Below, piece after piece: positions 17,777 to 25,660 of a DNA stretch of 64,000 nt. Both the position numbers and the translations under genes were made by a program. The notes beneath the pieces were generated by a model. That model had not been told where the DNA came from, ran no database searches, and worked only from the letters and a program-made list of their open reading frames with translations. The DNA comes from Cochlodiniinecator piscidefendens (GTDB taxonomy: Bacteria; Pseudomonadota; Alphaproteobacteria; Rhodobacterales; Rhodobacteraceae): assembly GCF_011326755.1 (NCBI RefSeq), contig NZ_JAAOIE010000002.1, forward strand, positions 310,001 through 374,000, in the 5' to 3' direction. Within the stretch, counting starts at the first letter, position 1; every line of letters begins with the position of its first letter.

Positions 17777-18666
17777 ACTTCGTCCCGGCACAAAGCTTGG
17801 CTGAGACAGTGAACGCCACCACCACCGAGCGTAAACATCGACATATCTGGGTCATACACTTCAAAGCCCAACGCGCGCATTTTCCCGTTGAGTTCAGTCG
17901 CCCCAGCCATCGACAATACTTTGCCATCACCGAGTGCGACTAAGTTAACACCTAGGTTCTTTGCTTCGCGGTATTCAACTTCAACAATGTCAATGCCCCA
18001 CCCCCGTACAACATCAACCAGCCAAGGCTCCATCGCATCAACGCAAGCCACGACCAGCTTTTCGGCAAGCGGAACAATGAGGCCATCCATATGAACAAAT
18101 TCCCGGCTTATCGGCGCAGTAACGGCTTCCCATCCTTCGGCGCGCACGAATTCGGCAACCTGTTCGGAACCTTCTTTTTCTGAGCGTTCCCCGCAGTATC
18201 CGATTAATACGCGACCTGGCTCAATGATATTGAAATCACCGCCTTCAAAATGCCCTGCAGTGGCAAACTTCCAAATCGGAATATCATTTTCCTGATAGAA
18301 TTTGATCGCAGTAGCATAATCAGCTCGGCGGCATTTTAACTGCATATGGCAAATCAGTGCGCCCCATGGCGTCATCGCAGAACTGTCGCGTGCAAAGAAA
18401 TTCCGATGGAGTGCTTCGTCGCTATCCAGATAATAACACTTCGTGCCATTTTCTTCAAAGATTGACACCATCTCCGCATGTTGCGCTTGGGCACGCTGTA
18501 AATCAAACCGCACCCCAGTTTTTTCGGCATTCGCCAAAGTACGTCCGATTAACGGCCCTGCATCAACCCACTTAAAGTAATCAGGGCGTCCAAGCAGCAC
18601 ATCGTGAAGCTTGCCGTAATCGTTGTTTATGCCCCATTTTTTGGCTTGTGTTCCGTCGCTTGTCAT
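17773..18666 (-). CDS. Arginine-deiminase-fold hydrolase (DDAH/amidinotransferase family)
   Basis: The 297-residue protein belongs to the guanidino-group-modifying superfamily that includes dimethylarginine dimethylaminohydrolase, arginine deiminase and amidinotransferases. The catalytic triad is recognisable: EGGDF near residues 140-144, the His of FVHMDG near residue 191, and the nucleophile Cys287 in GGVHCLSQ close to the C-terminus. The ARDSSAMTPWGA segment is also typical. Most likely it converts a guanidino compound to a ureido compound, which the coupled amidohydrolase would then split. It is the first gene of the minus-strand cluster, divergent from a LysR gene. Confidence 0.82.
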   Translation of the reverse strand: MTSDGTQAKKWGINNDYGKLHDVLLGRPDYFKWVDAGPLIGRTLANAEKTGVRFDLQRAQAQHAEMVSIFEENGTKCYYLDSDEALHRNFFARDSSAMTPWGALICHMQLKCRRADYATAIKFYQENDIPIWKFATAGHFEGGDFNIIEPGRVLIGYCGERSEKEGSEQVAEFVRAEGWEAVTAPISREFVHMDGLIVPLAEKLVVACVDAMEPWLVDVVRGWGIDIVEVEYREAKNLGVNLVALGDGKVLSMAGATELNGKMRALGFEVYDPDMSMFTLGGGGVHCLSQALCRDEV

Positions 18667-18748
18667 TCCGCAGTCTTTCTCTCACTGGTGTTTGGCCGAG
18701 TGTTCTCCGATTTATTGCAGAAATAAATTACAAATAACGGTATTTAAT

Positions 18749-18764
18749 TTGTATATTTATACAA
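18749..18764. promoter_or_regulatory. Candidate LysR operator in the divergent promoter
   Basis: A perfect 7+2+7 palindrome, TTGTATA-TT-TATACAA, lies in the 111-base gap between the deiminase-fold gene and the LysR gene. It contains the T-N11-A spacing expected of LysR sites and ends 14 bases before the LysR start codon, so it may serve both promoters. Confidence 0.6.
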
Positions 18765-18777
18765 CTATAGTTCTTCT

Positions 18778-19680
18778 ATGGCTGTTCCTTCTTTCTCCAA
18801 AGCTGACATTCATTTGATGCATGTTTTTTCAACGGTAGTTGAAGCAAAAGGTTTCTCTAACGCTCAGATTATACTCAATGTTTCAGCATCCACCATTTCC
18901 CGGCAAATAGCTGATCTTGAAACACGCTTAGGGATGCGATTGTGCTACCGTGGACGTCGCGGTTTTCGATTGACTGACAAAGGTGCCATTGTTTATTCCG
19001 CTGCGCGCACACTTTTTTCAGCGCTGGATCAATTTGGTGAAACGGTCAATGAAACGAGAGGAAAGCTTGTCGGGAAGCTTGCGCTGGCGGTGATTGACAA
19101 CTGGGTATTGAACGACAATGCACTCATTCACAACGCGTTGTCTGAATTTGTCCAAGCCGCCCCCGATGTATCGATTGAACTACATTCTTTAGCCCCAGAC
19201 GATATCGAAACAGCGGTTCAAGATGGTTATGTTTCCCTAGGCATCGGGGTGTTCCACAATCATAAACCCGGCCTTCTTTACGAAGAACTTGGACAAGAAA
19301 AAATCGGACTTTATGTCGGGCGCGGAAATCCATTGTTTGACGTACATCGGGGCGATCGTGCGGATAAGCTGTTAAAGCAAGCCAACTTTGCCAAACGCGC
19401 ATATTTGAATGAAGAAAGAGTGGCACCGATTTCTCAGGGCATCACATCAAATGCCGTGGCGCACCAAATTGAAGGCATAGCGATGCTTATCCTTACAGGT
19501 AAATATGTAGGCTATCTTCCGCAAAGCTTGGCGAACGTTTGGTTGCAAAGAGGACAAATGCGATCTGTCTGCAATGGAAAGCATGACCTTGGCTCAGAAA
19601 TTAAACTCGTTCGAAAACGTGGTGAAGACCCTAACCTAGTGGTCAGTACCTTCATGGATTGTTTACGTGCCCAAAATTAG
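18778..19680 (+). CDS. LysR family transcriptional regulator
   Basis: This 300-residue regulator has an N-terminal winged helix-turn-helix (about 8-66; NVSASTISRQIADLETRLG contains the recognition helix) and a C-terminal ligand-binding domain. It is divergent from the deiminase/amidase/importer/ureohydrolase cluster and is the natural candidate for its controller, with a palindrome in the shared promoter. No clear Shine-Dalgarno sequence precedes the ATG. The inducer is unknown. The gene ends 77 bases before the remnant flavin oxidoreductase. Confidence 0.88.
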   Translation: MAVPSFSKADIHLMHVFSTVVEAKGFSNAQIILNVSASTISRQIADLETRLGMRLCYRGRRGFRLTDKGAIVYSAARTLFSALDQFGETVNETRGKLVGKLALAVIDNWVLNDNALIHNALSEFVQAAPDVSIELHSLAPDDIETAVQDGYVSLGIGVFHNHKPGLLYEELGQEKIGLYVGRGNPLFDVHRGDRADKLLKQANFAKRAYLNEERVAPISQGITSNAVAHQIEGIAMLILTGKYVGYLPQSLANVWLQRGQMRSVCNGKHDLGSEIKLVRKRGEDPNLVVSTFMDCLRAQN

Positions 19681-19757
19681 TGGTTTGAATTCAAATATGG
19701 TTGCATCGCGCTTGAAGCTTCATTGACACAGCGCATCGCCAAACTCAATTTGCACCT

Positions 19758-20495
19758 CTACAATTGCAACCCAACTTTTAGCCCGTCAAATACAGCCTCT
19801 TCTGCAGTGCGTGGTGCAATGCAATCCCCCACCAGATAATGCTCGAGCCCCATTCCCCGCACCAAATCCTCTACACTATTCTGCGGAACATGCCCCTGAC
19901 ACAAAACCAAAGTGTCGACCTCTTCACAAATCACTGCTTCGTTGCTCATTATATGTTGAAGATAAACACTGTCCTCATCTGCGCCAAACAGGCGCATGTA
20001 CGGAAGCATTTCAACACCAAGACTGTGTAAACGACCAATACTCGCGTCTCGTACATACATCTGAATCGTTTGCCCCGGCATATACCCGTTCACGGCCAAC
20101 CGTACCTGATGCCCGTTTTGGGCCAGTAATTCCGCAACACCGATCCCGATCCAATCTGCACGCCAATCAGCAACGACTACAGATTTACCGACTTTGGCAT
20201 GTCCTTGCAAAACCTGCCATGCATCAACAACGGCGGCGGTATAGCGCCCCTCGAACTCGGGCCAACGGGGTGTCGCGCCCGTCGCGAGAACAATTGCATC
20301 AGGTGCAAACTCTTCGATGACTGAACAGTCAACAGATACGCCTTTGCGGATGTTCACACCGGCGAGTTCCATTTCCCGCGTCAAATTGGTGATAATTCCA
20401 CCAAATTCAGCCCGATGCGGTAAAAGCTGGGCCAATCGCGCCTGTCCTCCGAGTTGCTTTTCACGCTCAAACAAAGTGACGTCATGTCCGCGCTC
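19758..20495 (-). pseudogene. C-terminal remnant of an NADH:flavin oxidoreductase (trimethylamine/dimethylglycine dehydrogenase-like)
   Basis: About 245 residues of homologous sequence begin abruptly at ERGHDVTLFE. This is the point where these enzymes are in the middle of the first dinucleotide-binding fold (after GxGPAG). It then continues through GGQARLAQLLPHR and the second nucleotide-binding region to the normal end DCIAPRTAEEAVFDGLK. The N-terminal TIM barrel with FMN and Fe-S sites is absent. Upstream of the break the frame runs into the antisense of a recombinase fragment. The gene is therefore truncated by rearrangement and very probably inactive. Confidence 0.8.
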
Positions 20496-21002
20496 AAACC
20501 AAGCAAGCAAATTCTTGATATCGCAATGTCGATGCTGAAAGACGCATGGGATCAACGCGGTGATCAAGCCAAACAGGCGAAAGCTGAAATCAAACGCCAG
20601 CACAAAGAGTTGGATAAGCAGCAAGATACACTTGTTGAGCGCATGGTTGAAACATCGAATCCGAAGGTCATGGCTGCGCTCGAAAACAAGATTGCTAAGC
20701 TGGAAGAGGGCAAGATTTTACTGACCGACAAACTTTCACAGAACGTCAAATCCAAAGGCACACTCGGAGAAATTATCGAACTATTGCGAAATTACCTCGC
20801 AAACCCTTGGAATATCTATGAAAGTGGAACACTCGAAGTGCGCAAAACTATCCAGAAAACGGCGTTTGCAGCCCCATTGGCATACGACCGTGAAAACGGT
20901 TATCGAACTCCGCAAGCATCTGTAATATTTGAGTTTTTTGAGAAAATCACATCAAAATGTGAAATGGTGCCCCCACACGGACTCGAACCGCGGACCTACT
21001 GA
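20496..21002 (+). pseudogene. 3' fragment of a large serine recombinase
   Basis: The frame encodes only the distal part of a large serine recombinase: a charged helical, coiled-coil-like region (about SKQILDIAMSML to KLSQNV) and the C-terminal tail. The catalytic resolvase domain is missing. The first plausible homologous residues begin near 20496, exactly where the flavin oxidoreductase homology on the other strand stops. The last codons run into the 3' part of tRNA-Thr and spell VPPHGLEPRTY, an ending commonly seen in recombinase frames at tRNA attachment sites. It is probably the remnant of an excised or deleted integrated element. Confidence 0.75.
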
Positions 21003-21040
21003 TTACAAATCAGTTGCTCTACCAGCTGAGCTATAGGGGC
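20965..21040 (-). tRNA. tRNA-Thr (anticodon TGT)
   Basis: Read on the minus strand, the acceptor arms GCCCCTA and TGGGGGC pair, with one G-T wobble. The anticodon stem CTGAT/ATCAG encloses the loop TTGTAAT with anticodon TGT, the T arm has GTTCGAGTC, and CCA is encoded. Its 3' half overlaps the recombinase remnant and is the likely attachment site of the lost element. Confidence 0.95.
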
Positions 21041-21184
21041 GCTACGACGTTGTCGTCGCTTGGTAGGGAGGCTATTAAATACATTTGAAAGTGAGTGCCA
21101 GCAAAAAATTCATGTTTGGAGAACTTTTTTTTCGAGCTCTTTCAAAACATCCAATTTTTGTTGGTCTTTGGCGGAAAACGAAAA

Positions 21185-21955
21185 TTATTTTAAATCATCG
21201 ACGGCCTTTCCGACGCGAAACGGAGCAGCGAATGCAACCAAACATATCGCGATAATTTGCAAAGCGAGAACCTGAGCATTGGATTGCAAGAATTCCCATT
21301 CTGCCTTTAACTCGATCAATTGCTCAATCAAGCTCTTGTATGTGTTCGCGATGACCTGAAACTCCGCTGAAATCCCTAGAAAAGCCGGCGATTGCTGTAA
21401 TGCCTCCTGAGCTCGCATCGTTTCTTCATCTTCGGAATCAAAAGCCAGAAGTTCGGGCCTATACCGCCCAACCTCTCCCACCATCGTATCGTAATTCCGT
21501 TGGCTGACACCCCCACCAAAAACAGATCCGAGCGACAATTGAGGCGTCGCAACTTCAGCCACTTCCAAGAATAGTGGGAGTTCACGACTCCCTGCAGTGG
21601 AAGCAGATAAAAACTCTACTTTTTCGCAAAGTGTGAGCACATGGGGACGCAAGATAGGCCCCTGCCCGTCAACTTCACAATATTGCAAACGAAACCTGGC
21701 AGCATCACGTTCAAATTCTTGAGTGATCGCATAAGCAACATCAATTTGGCGGTTCAATTGCGAGGAGTCTTCGCGATGAATACCCGCCAGCAAAGCCACC
21801 AATGCCCCGAGCCCCCCCAACAAGACCCAAACCAAATCAGCAACTTTCCAAGCGTAAGTGGTACAGCGGCAGGACAGCATATAAACCGTGCAGCAAGTTC
21901 CAACAAAGAAACACGCCAAAATCAATAAGATTTGGAATTGGATTACGAACTGCAT
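21185..21955 (-). CDS. Hypothetical membrane protein
   Basis: I do not recognise this 256-residue protein. Two hydrophobic segments lie at the N-terminus (about 5-25 and 40-62) and one at the C-terminus (about 232-247). Between them is a polar, mostly helical domain of about 165 residues with two cysteines (in YCEVDG and LCEKVEF). The topology suggests a bacterial inner-membrane protein with one large soluble domain. It stands alone between tRNA-Thr and the copper operon, so context gives no function. AGGTG precedes the ATG weakly. Confidence 0.6.
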   Translation of the reverse strand: MQFVIQFQILLILACFFVGTCCTVYMLSCRCTTYAWKVADLVWVLLGGLGALVALLAGIHREDSSQLNRQIDVAYAITQEFERDAARFRLQYCEVDGQGPILRPHVLTLCEKVEFLSASTAGSRELPLFLEVAEVATPQLSLGSVFGGGVSQRNYDTMVGEVGRYRPELLAFDSEDEETMRAQEALQQSPAFLGISAEFQVIANTYKSLIEQLIELKAEWEFLQSNAQVLALQIIAICLVAFAAPFRVGKAVDDLK

Positions 21956-22060
21956 GCCACACCTATTCTCATGTTCTGTAGGAGTGTATCAGGTTAAACT
22001 AAATCACCAATAAACTCTGTTCCCGAAGAGGTGATAAATTTTTCTTTACGACAGCTGAGC

Positions 22061-22456
22061 TCAACCAATTGTTTTCTTTGAAAGATCTTTCAAAATGGGG
22101 CATTCAGGCCGATCATCCCCAGCACACGCATCCACAAGGTGAGATAAAGTCTGCCGCATTTGCGTTAATTCTTCTAATTTTTGATCGATGTTCTGAAGGT
22201 GCTGTGTAACGAGTTTCTTTACATCCGCACTCGCGCGGGACTGATCCTCATAAAGCGCCATGAGGCTTCGACAATCATCAATCGTAAATCCCAGCGAGCG
22301 CGCTCGGGCTAAGAAAGTCAGCTTATGCAAATCTGTATCCCGAAACGCCCGGTACCCATTTTCACCGCGCATAGGCGCAATGAGCCCGATCTCTTCGTAA
22401 TATCGGATCGTTTTCGCGGGTAGACCCGAAAAATCTGAAACCTGTCCTATGTTCAT
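22061..22456 (-). CDS. cueR: Copper-responsive MerR family regulator CueR
   Basis: This 131-residue regulator has an N-terminal MerR helix-turn-helix (NIGQVSDFSGLPAKTIRYYEE pattern), a dimerisation coiled coil, and a metal-binding loop with Cys111 and Cys119 (C-x7-C), the CueR arrangement for Cu+, Ag+ or Au+. The start overlaps the copA stop (ATGA), so it is made from the copA transcript. A CueR-type box lies in the copA promoter, which implies autoregulation of the operon. Confidence 0.92.
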   Translation of the reverse strand: MNIGQVSDFSGLPAKTIRYYEEIGLIAPMRGENGYRAFRDTDLHKLTFLARARSLGFTIDDCRSLMALYEDQSRASADVKKLVTQHLQNIDQKLEELTQMRQTLSHLVDACAGDDRPECPILKDLSKKTIG

Positions 22457-24930
22457 GTGTTAGCCTCAATCTCCGGAAGCGCATTTTTCAAACGGCGTAA
22501 CCGCAACGCATTGGTTAAAACAAAGACGCTCGACAACGCCATTGCCCCTGCAGCTAAGGCAGGCGAAAGCAAAACCCCAAACATAGGGTAAAGTATGCCT
22601 GCCGCCACGGGCACTAGTGCGATGTTATAAGCGAAAGCCCAGAACAAATTCTGTTTGATATTTTGCATCGTCTTTCGTGACAGATTAAACGCATTCACAA
22701 CGCCACGCAAATCGCCAGACATCAGTACAACGTCTGATGTTTCAATAGCCACGTCAGTGCCTGTCCCAATGGCAATCCCTACATCCGCCTGTGCCAATGC
22801 AGGTGCGTCATTGATTCCGTCACCAACAAAAACAAGCGTTCCAACCGTCTGACGCAATTGATCTAGCGCTGCCACCTTCCCATCTGGAAGCACATCTGCG
22901 ATCACCGTTTCAATACCCAATTCTTTCGCAATAACCGATGCTGTGGACTTGTTATCTCCGGTAATCATCGCAATTGTTAAACCTTGTGCATGTAGCGCGG
23001 CAATGGCCTCTCTCGTACCTATTTTTATTGGATCGGCTACTGCGATTACCGCAACGGCGACACCATCAATTGCTGCAAAGAGAGGCGTTTTTCCATCCTG
23101 TGCCCAAACATGACACGTGTCGCCGAACGCTGAAACGTCGACATTATCCGTTTCCATAAAACGGGCAGCGCCAACCAAAACTTTTTGTCCCTCAACATAC
23201 CCGGAAACACCAAAACCCGTGTGTGATTGAAAATCGGTGACGTGGGCAGGCTTTGCCCCATTCTCTGATGCATATCGGACAATTGCGGCGGCAACGGGAT
23301 GTTCAGACTGCGCCTCAACAGACGCTATCAATGGCAAGATAACTTGCTGTTTTCGACCTTCGGCCAAAACAATATTGGTCAATGCTGGATGGCCAGCCGT
23401 TATTGTTCCGGTTTTATCAAGTGCAACGACCTTTGCGCCCGAAAGTTGCTGCAAGGCCTCGCCTTTGCGAAACAAAACCCCAAGCTCTGCACCGCGCCCA
23501 GTGCCAACCATAATTGAAGTGGGCGTCGCCAAACCCATTGCACACGGACATGCAATAATAAGAACAGAAACACCTGCCACCAACGCATGCGTTATCGAAG
23601 GTTCAGGACCAAACATAGCCCAAACCGCCATGGTTATCAGCGCTATTCCCAAAATTGCGGGCACGAACCACATCGTGATACGATCAACCAACCCCTGAAT
23701 CGGCAATTTGGCTCCTTGTGCCTGCTCAACCATCTGAATGATGTGTGCCAGCATCGTGTCATTCCCAACCGCAGTGGCCCGAAAAACAAAGCTCCCCGTT
23801 CCATTTACAGTACCAGAAATGACGTCCGCCCCCTCAGCTTTAGAAACCGGAATCGGCTCTCCGGAGATCATGCTTTCGTCAATATAGGATTGGCCAGACA
23901 GAACTACACCGTCCACAGCGACTCGTTCTCCCGGCCGGACGTGGATCACAGCGCCAACACCGAGATCACTAATCTCTGTTTCAACAATATCCCCCGAAAT
24001 TTCGACGCGGGCCGTTTTTGCCTGTAACCCCACCAAACGTTCAATCGCAGCCCCCGTCCGCCCCTTTGCACGCGCCTCAAGCATACGGCCTAAAAGGATC
24101 AAAGTGACAATTACAGCAGCCGCTTCAAAATATACTACACGTGCTGAATCTGGTAAAACCCACGGGGCGCAGACAACGACAACCGAATACCCCCAAGCAG
24201 CAATAGCGCCCAAAGCCACCAAGCTGTTCATATCTGGTGCACGTCGAACGAGCGCGGGAAACCCCTTTTCAAAAAACCGCCGTCCCGGCCCAACAAGAAC
24301 CGCCGTGGTCAAAATAAGTTCTAAAATCCAAAGATTTTGCAGCCCAATGGTGCGCATCACCCAATGATGAAATGCAGGCCAAGCATGCCCCCCCATTTCG
24401 AGCATAAAGACCGGAAAGGCGAGCAAGAATGACACCGCCGTCAGTCTCTTCAGTTGGGCATATTCTTCATCTTTGCGTTGCTGCACGGATTGGGGCATCC
24501 CGTGATCCTGCCGCGATCCCATGGGATAGCCAGCACTGGCCAAAGCATGTGACAGATCAGATGATGAAACTTGGCCTTCCGCAAATGTAACCTGCGCCCG
24601 TTCATTCGCTAAATTCACATGGGCCTGCGTCACGCCCAAAACGGTACTTAATGCGGCTTCGGCCCGACCAACACACGACGCACAGGAAAGGTTGTCGACC
24701 GAAAATTCCAATGTCTGAAGACGCGCCGGATATCCAGCCTGTTCCAACGCATTCAGAACAGACGACAACGCCTGAGCGTTTAATAATTTCACGTGCGCAG
24801 TATCTATCGCAAGATTAATCGCAGCAGATTGAACCTCAGGCAGGCTTTCCAACGCCCTTTGAGCGCGACCAACACATGAGGCACAGTTCAGCCCGTTCAG
24901 TATCAATTTCACATCGAAGGAATCTGTCAT
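22453..24930 (-). CDS. copA: Cu+-exporting P-type ATPase CopA
   Basis: This P1B-type ATPase pumps Cu+ out of the cytoplasm. Two N-terminal heavy-metal domains are present (GLNCASC and NLSCASC), followed by membrane helices. The ion-binding CPC is in IIACPCAMG, the phosphorylation site is DKTGT, and the hinge motif is GDGINDAPA. The frame is open to 24960, but that position lies inside the promoter -10 region. The ATG at 24930 has AGAGG upstream and gives 825 residues. cueR follows in the same operon. Confidence 0.95.
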   Translation of the reverse strand: MTDSFDVKLILNGLNCASCVGRAQRALESLPEVQSAAINLAIDTAHVKLLNAQALSSVLNALEQAGYPARLQTLEFSVDNLSCASCVGRAEAALSTVLGVTQAHVNLANERAQVTFAEGQVSSSDLSHALASAGYPMGSRQDHGMPQSVQQRKDEEYAQLKRLTAVSFLLAFPVFMLEMGGHAWPAFHHWVMRTIGLQNLWILELILTTAVLVGPGRRFFEKGFPALVRRAPDMNSLVALGAIAAWGYSVVVVCAPWVLPDSARVVYFEAAAVIVTLILLGRMLEARAKGRTGAAIERLVGLQAKTARVEISGDIVETEISDLGVGAVIHVRPGERVAVDGVVLSGQSYIDESMISGEPIPVSKAEGADVISGTVNGTGSFVFRATAVGNDTMLAHIIQMVEQAQGAKLPIQGLVDRITMWFVPAILGIALITMAVWAMFGPEPSITHALVAGVSVLIIACPCAMGLATPTSIMVGTGRGAELGVLFRKGEALQQLSGAKVVALDKTGTITAGHPALTNIVLAEGRKQQVILPLIASVEAQSEHPVAAAIVRYASENGAKPAHVTDFQSHTGFGVSGYVEGQKVLVGAARFMETDNVDVSAFGDTCHVWAQDGKTPLFAAIDGVAVAVIAVADPIKIGTREAIAALHAQGLTIAMITGDNKSTASVIAKELGIETVIADVLPDGKVAALDQLRQTVGTLVFVGDGINDAPALAQADVGIAIGTGTDVAIETSDVVLMSGDLRGVVNAFNLSRKTMQNIKQNLFWAFAYNIALVPVAAGILYPMFGVLLSPALAAGAMALSSVFVLTNALRLRRLKNALPEIEANT

Positions 24931-24957
24931 CGCAAAGCCTCTGGTCTGTACAGGCTT

Positions 24958-24988
24958 CAAATAGTGGTTCCCGTTACTGGAAGGTCAA
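24958..24988 (-). promoter_or_regulatory. CueR-type promoter of copA-cueR
   Basis: On the minus strand TTGACC (24988-24983) is followed by CTTCCAGTAACGGGAA dyad sequence and a TATTTG-like -10 at 24963-24958, a 19-base spacer as expected for MerR-family promoters. It starts transcription about 20-25 bases before the ATG at 24930. Confidence 0.75.
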
Positions 24989-25012
24989 GTTGATTACAGT
25001 AAAACCCGTGTT

Positions 25013-25660
25013 TTAATTCTGCCCAATGCGCACAATACGCCCACCAGAAGCTTCGGCGTCTTCGATATCATGCGTAACTAGTAAAACCGGTACCTTTTGC
25101 GCCTTTGCCCGTTCATAAACAAGCTGCCGCATCTGCGCCCGCAGTTCTGTGTCCAGCCCCGAAAACGGCTCATCTAACAAAAGTGCGGATGGTTGCGACA
25201 ACAACATGCGCATCAAAGCAACACGCGCTTTCTGCCCCCCCGAAAGCGTCGCCGGATCGCGGTCAGCAAATCCTTCTAACCCAACATCAGCCAACGCAGT
25301 GTTGATTGTCGCCACGCAATCCGCGCCTTTTTGATGCGAACGCCGCAACCCGAATGCCAGATTAGCGCCAACCGATAGGTGCGGAAACAGAAGATCATCT
25401 TGAAACAAAATGCCGATATGACGCTGCTCGGGCGGTAAACCCGTGATGTCGCGCCCATCAAGTCGAATTTGCCCCGTCAGGCAAAAAGCTTTGTCCAATG
25501 TACCGATAACTGATGACAATAGCGTCGATTTCCCAGACCCTGATGGGCCCATCACCGAAAGCACCTCCCCCGGTGCAATCAACTCGTTTAGTTCAACCAA
25601 TACCTGCCCTGCTTTCGCAATAGACACGTGATCAAAATGCAAACCCGCTTCAGTCTTCAT
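25013..25660 (-). CDS. ynjD: ABC transporter ATP-binding protein, YnjD-like
   Basis: This 215-residue ATPase has Walker A GPSGSGKST, the Q-loop LFQDDLLFPH, signature LSGGQKAR, Walker B LLLDEP and switch His VTHD. It starts inside the end of the permease gene (11-base overlap). The order CDP-alcohol phosphatidyltransferase, binding protein, permease, ATPase matches the E. coli ynjF/ynjB-ynjC-ynjD gene set. The transported solute of that system is not established. Confidence 0.82.
   Translation of the reverse strand: MKTEAGLHFDHVSIAKAGQVLVELNELIAPGEVLSVMGPSGSGKSTLLSSVIGTLDKAFCLTGQIRLDGRDITGLPPEQRHIGILFQDDLLFPHLSVGANLAFGLRRSHQKGADCVATINTALADVGLEGFADRDPATLSGGQKARVALMRMLLSQPSALLLDEPFSGLDTELRAQMRQLVYERAKAQKVPVLLVTHDIEDAEASGGRIVRIGQN

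Noticed and set aside
20454-20495. Translation of the recombinase frame from 20454 as an intact gene
   Set aside because: The first codons are antisense to the flavoprotein remnant, the catalytic resolvase domain is absent, and the tail is tRNA sequence.
20496-20624. N-terminal hydrophobic start of the flavin oxidoreductase frame
   Set aside because: These residues are antisense to the recombinase remnant and do not match the flavoprotein family, so the frame is a chance fusion.
24931-24960. Longer CopA start at 24960
   Set aside because: That codon falls inside the CueR-type promoter -10 region, so it would be upstream of or at the transcription start.
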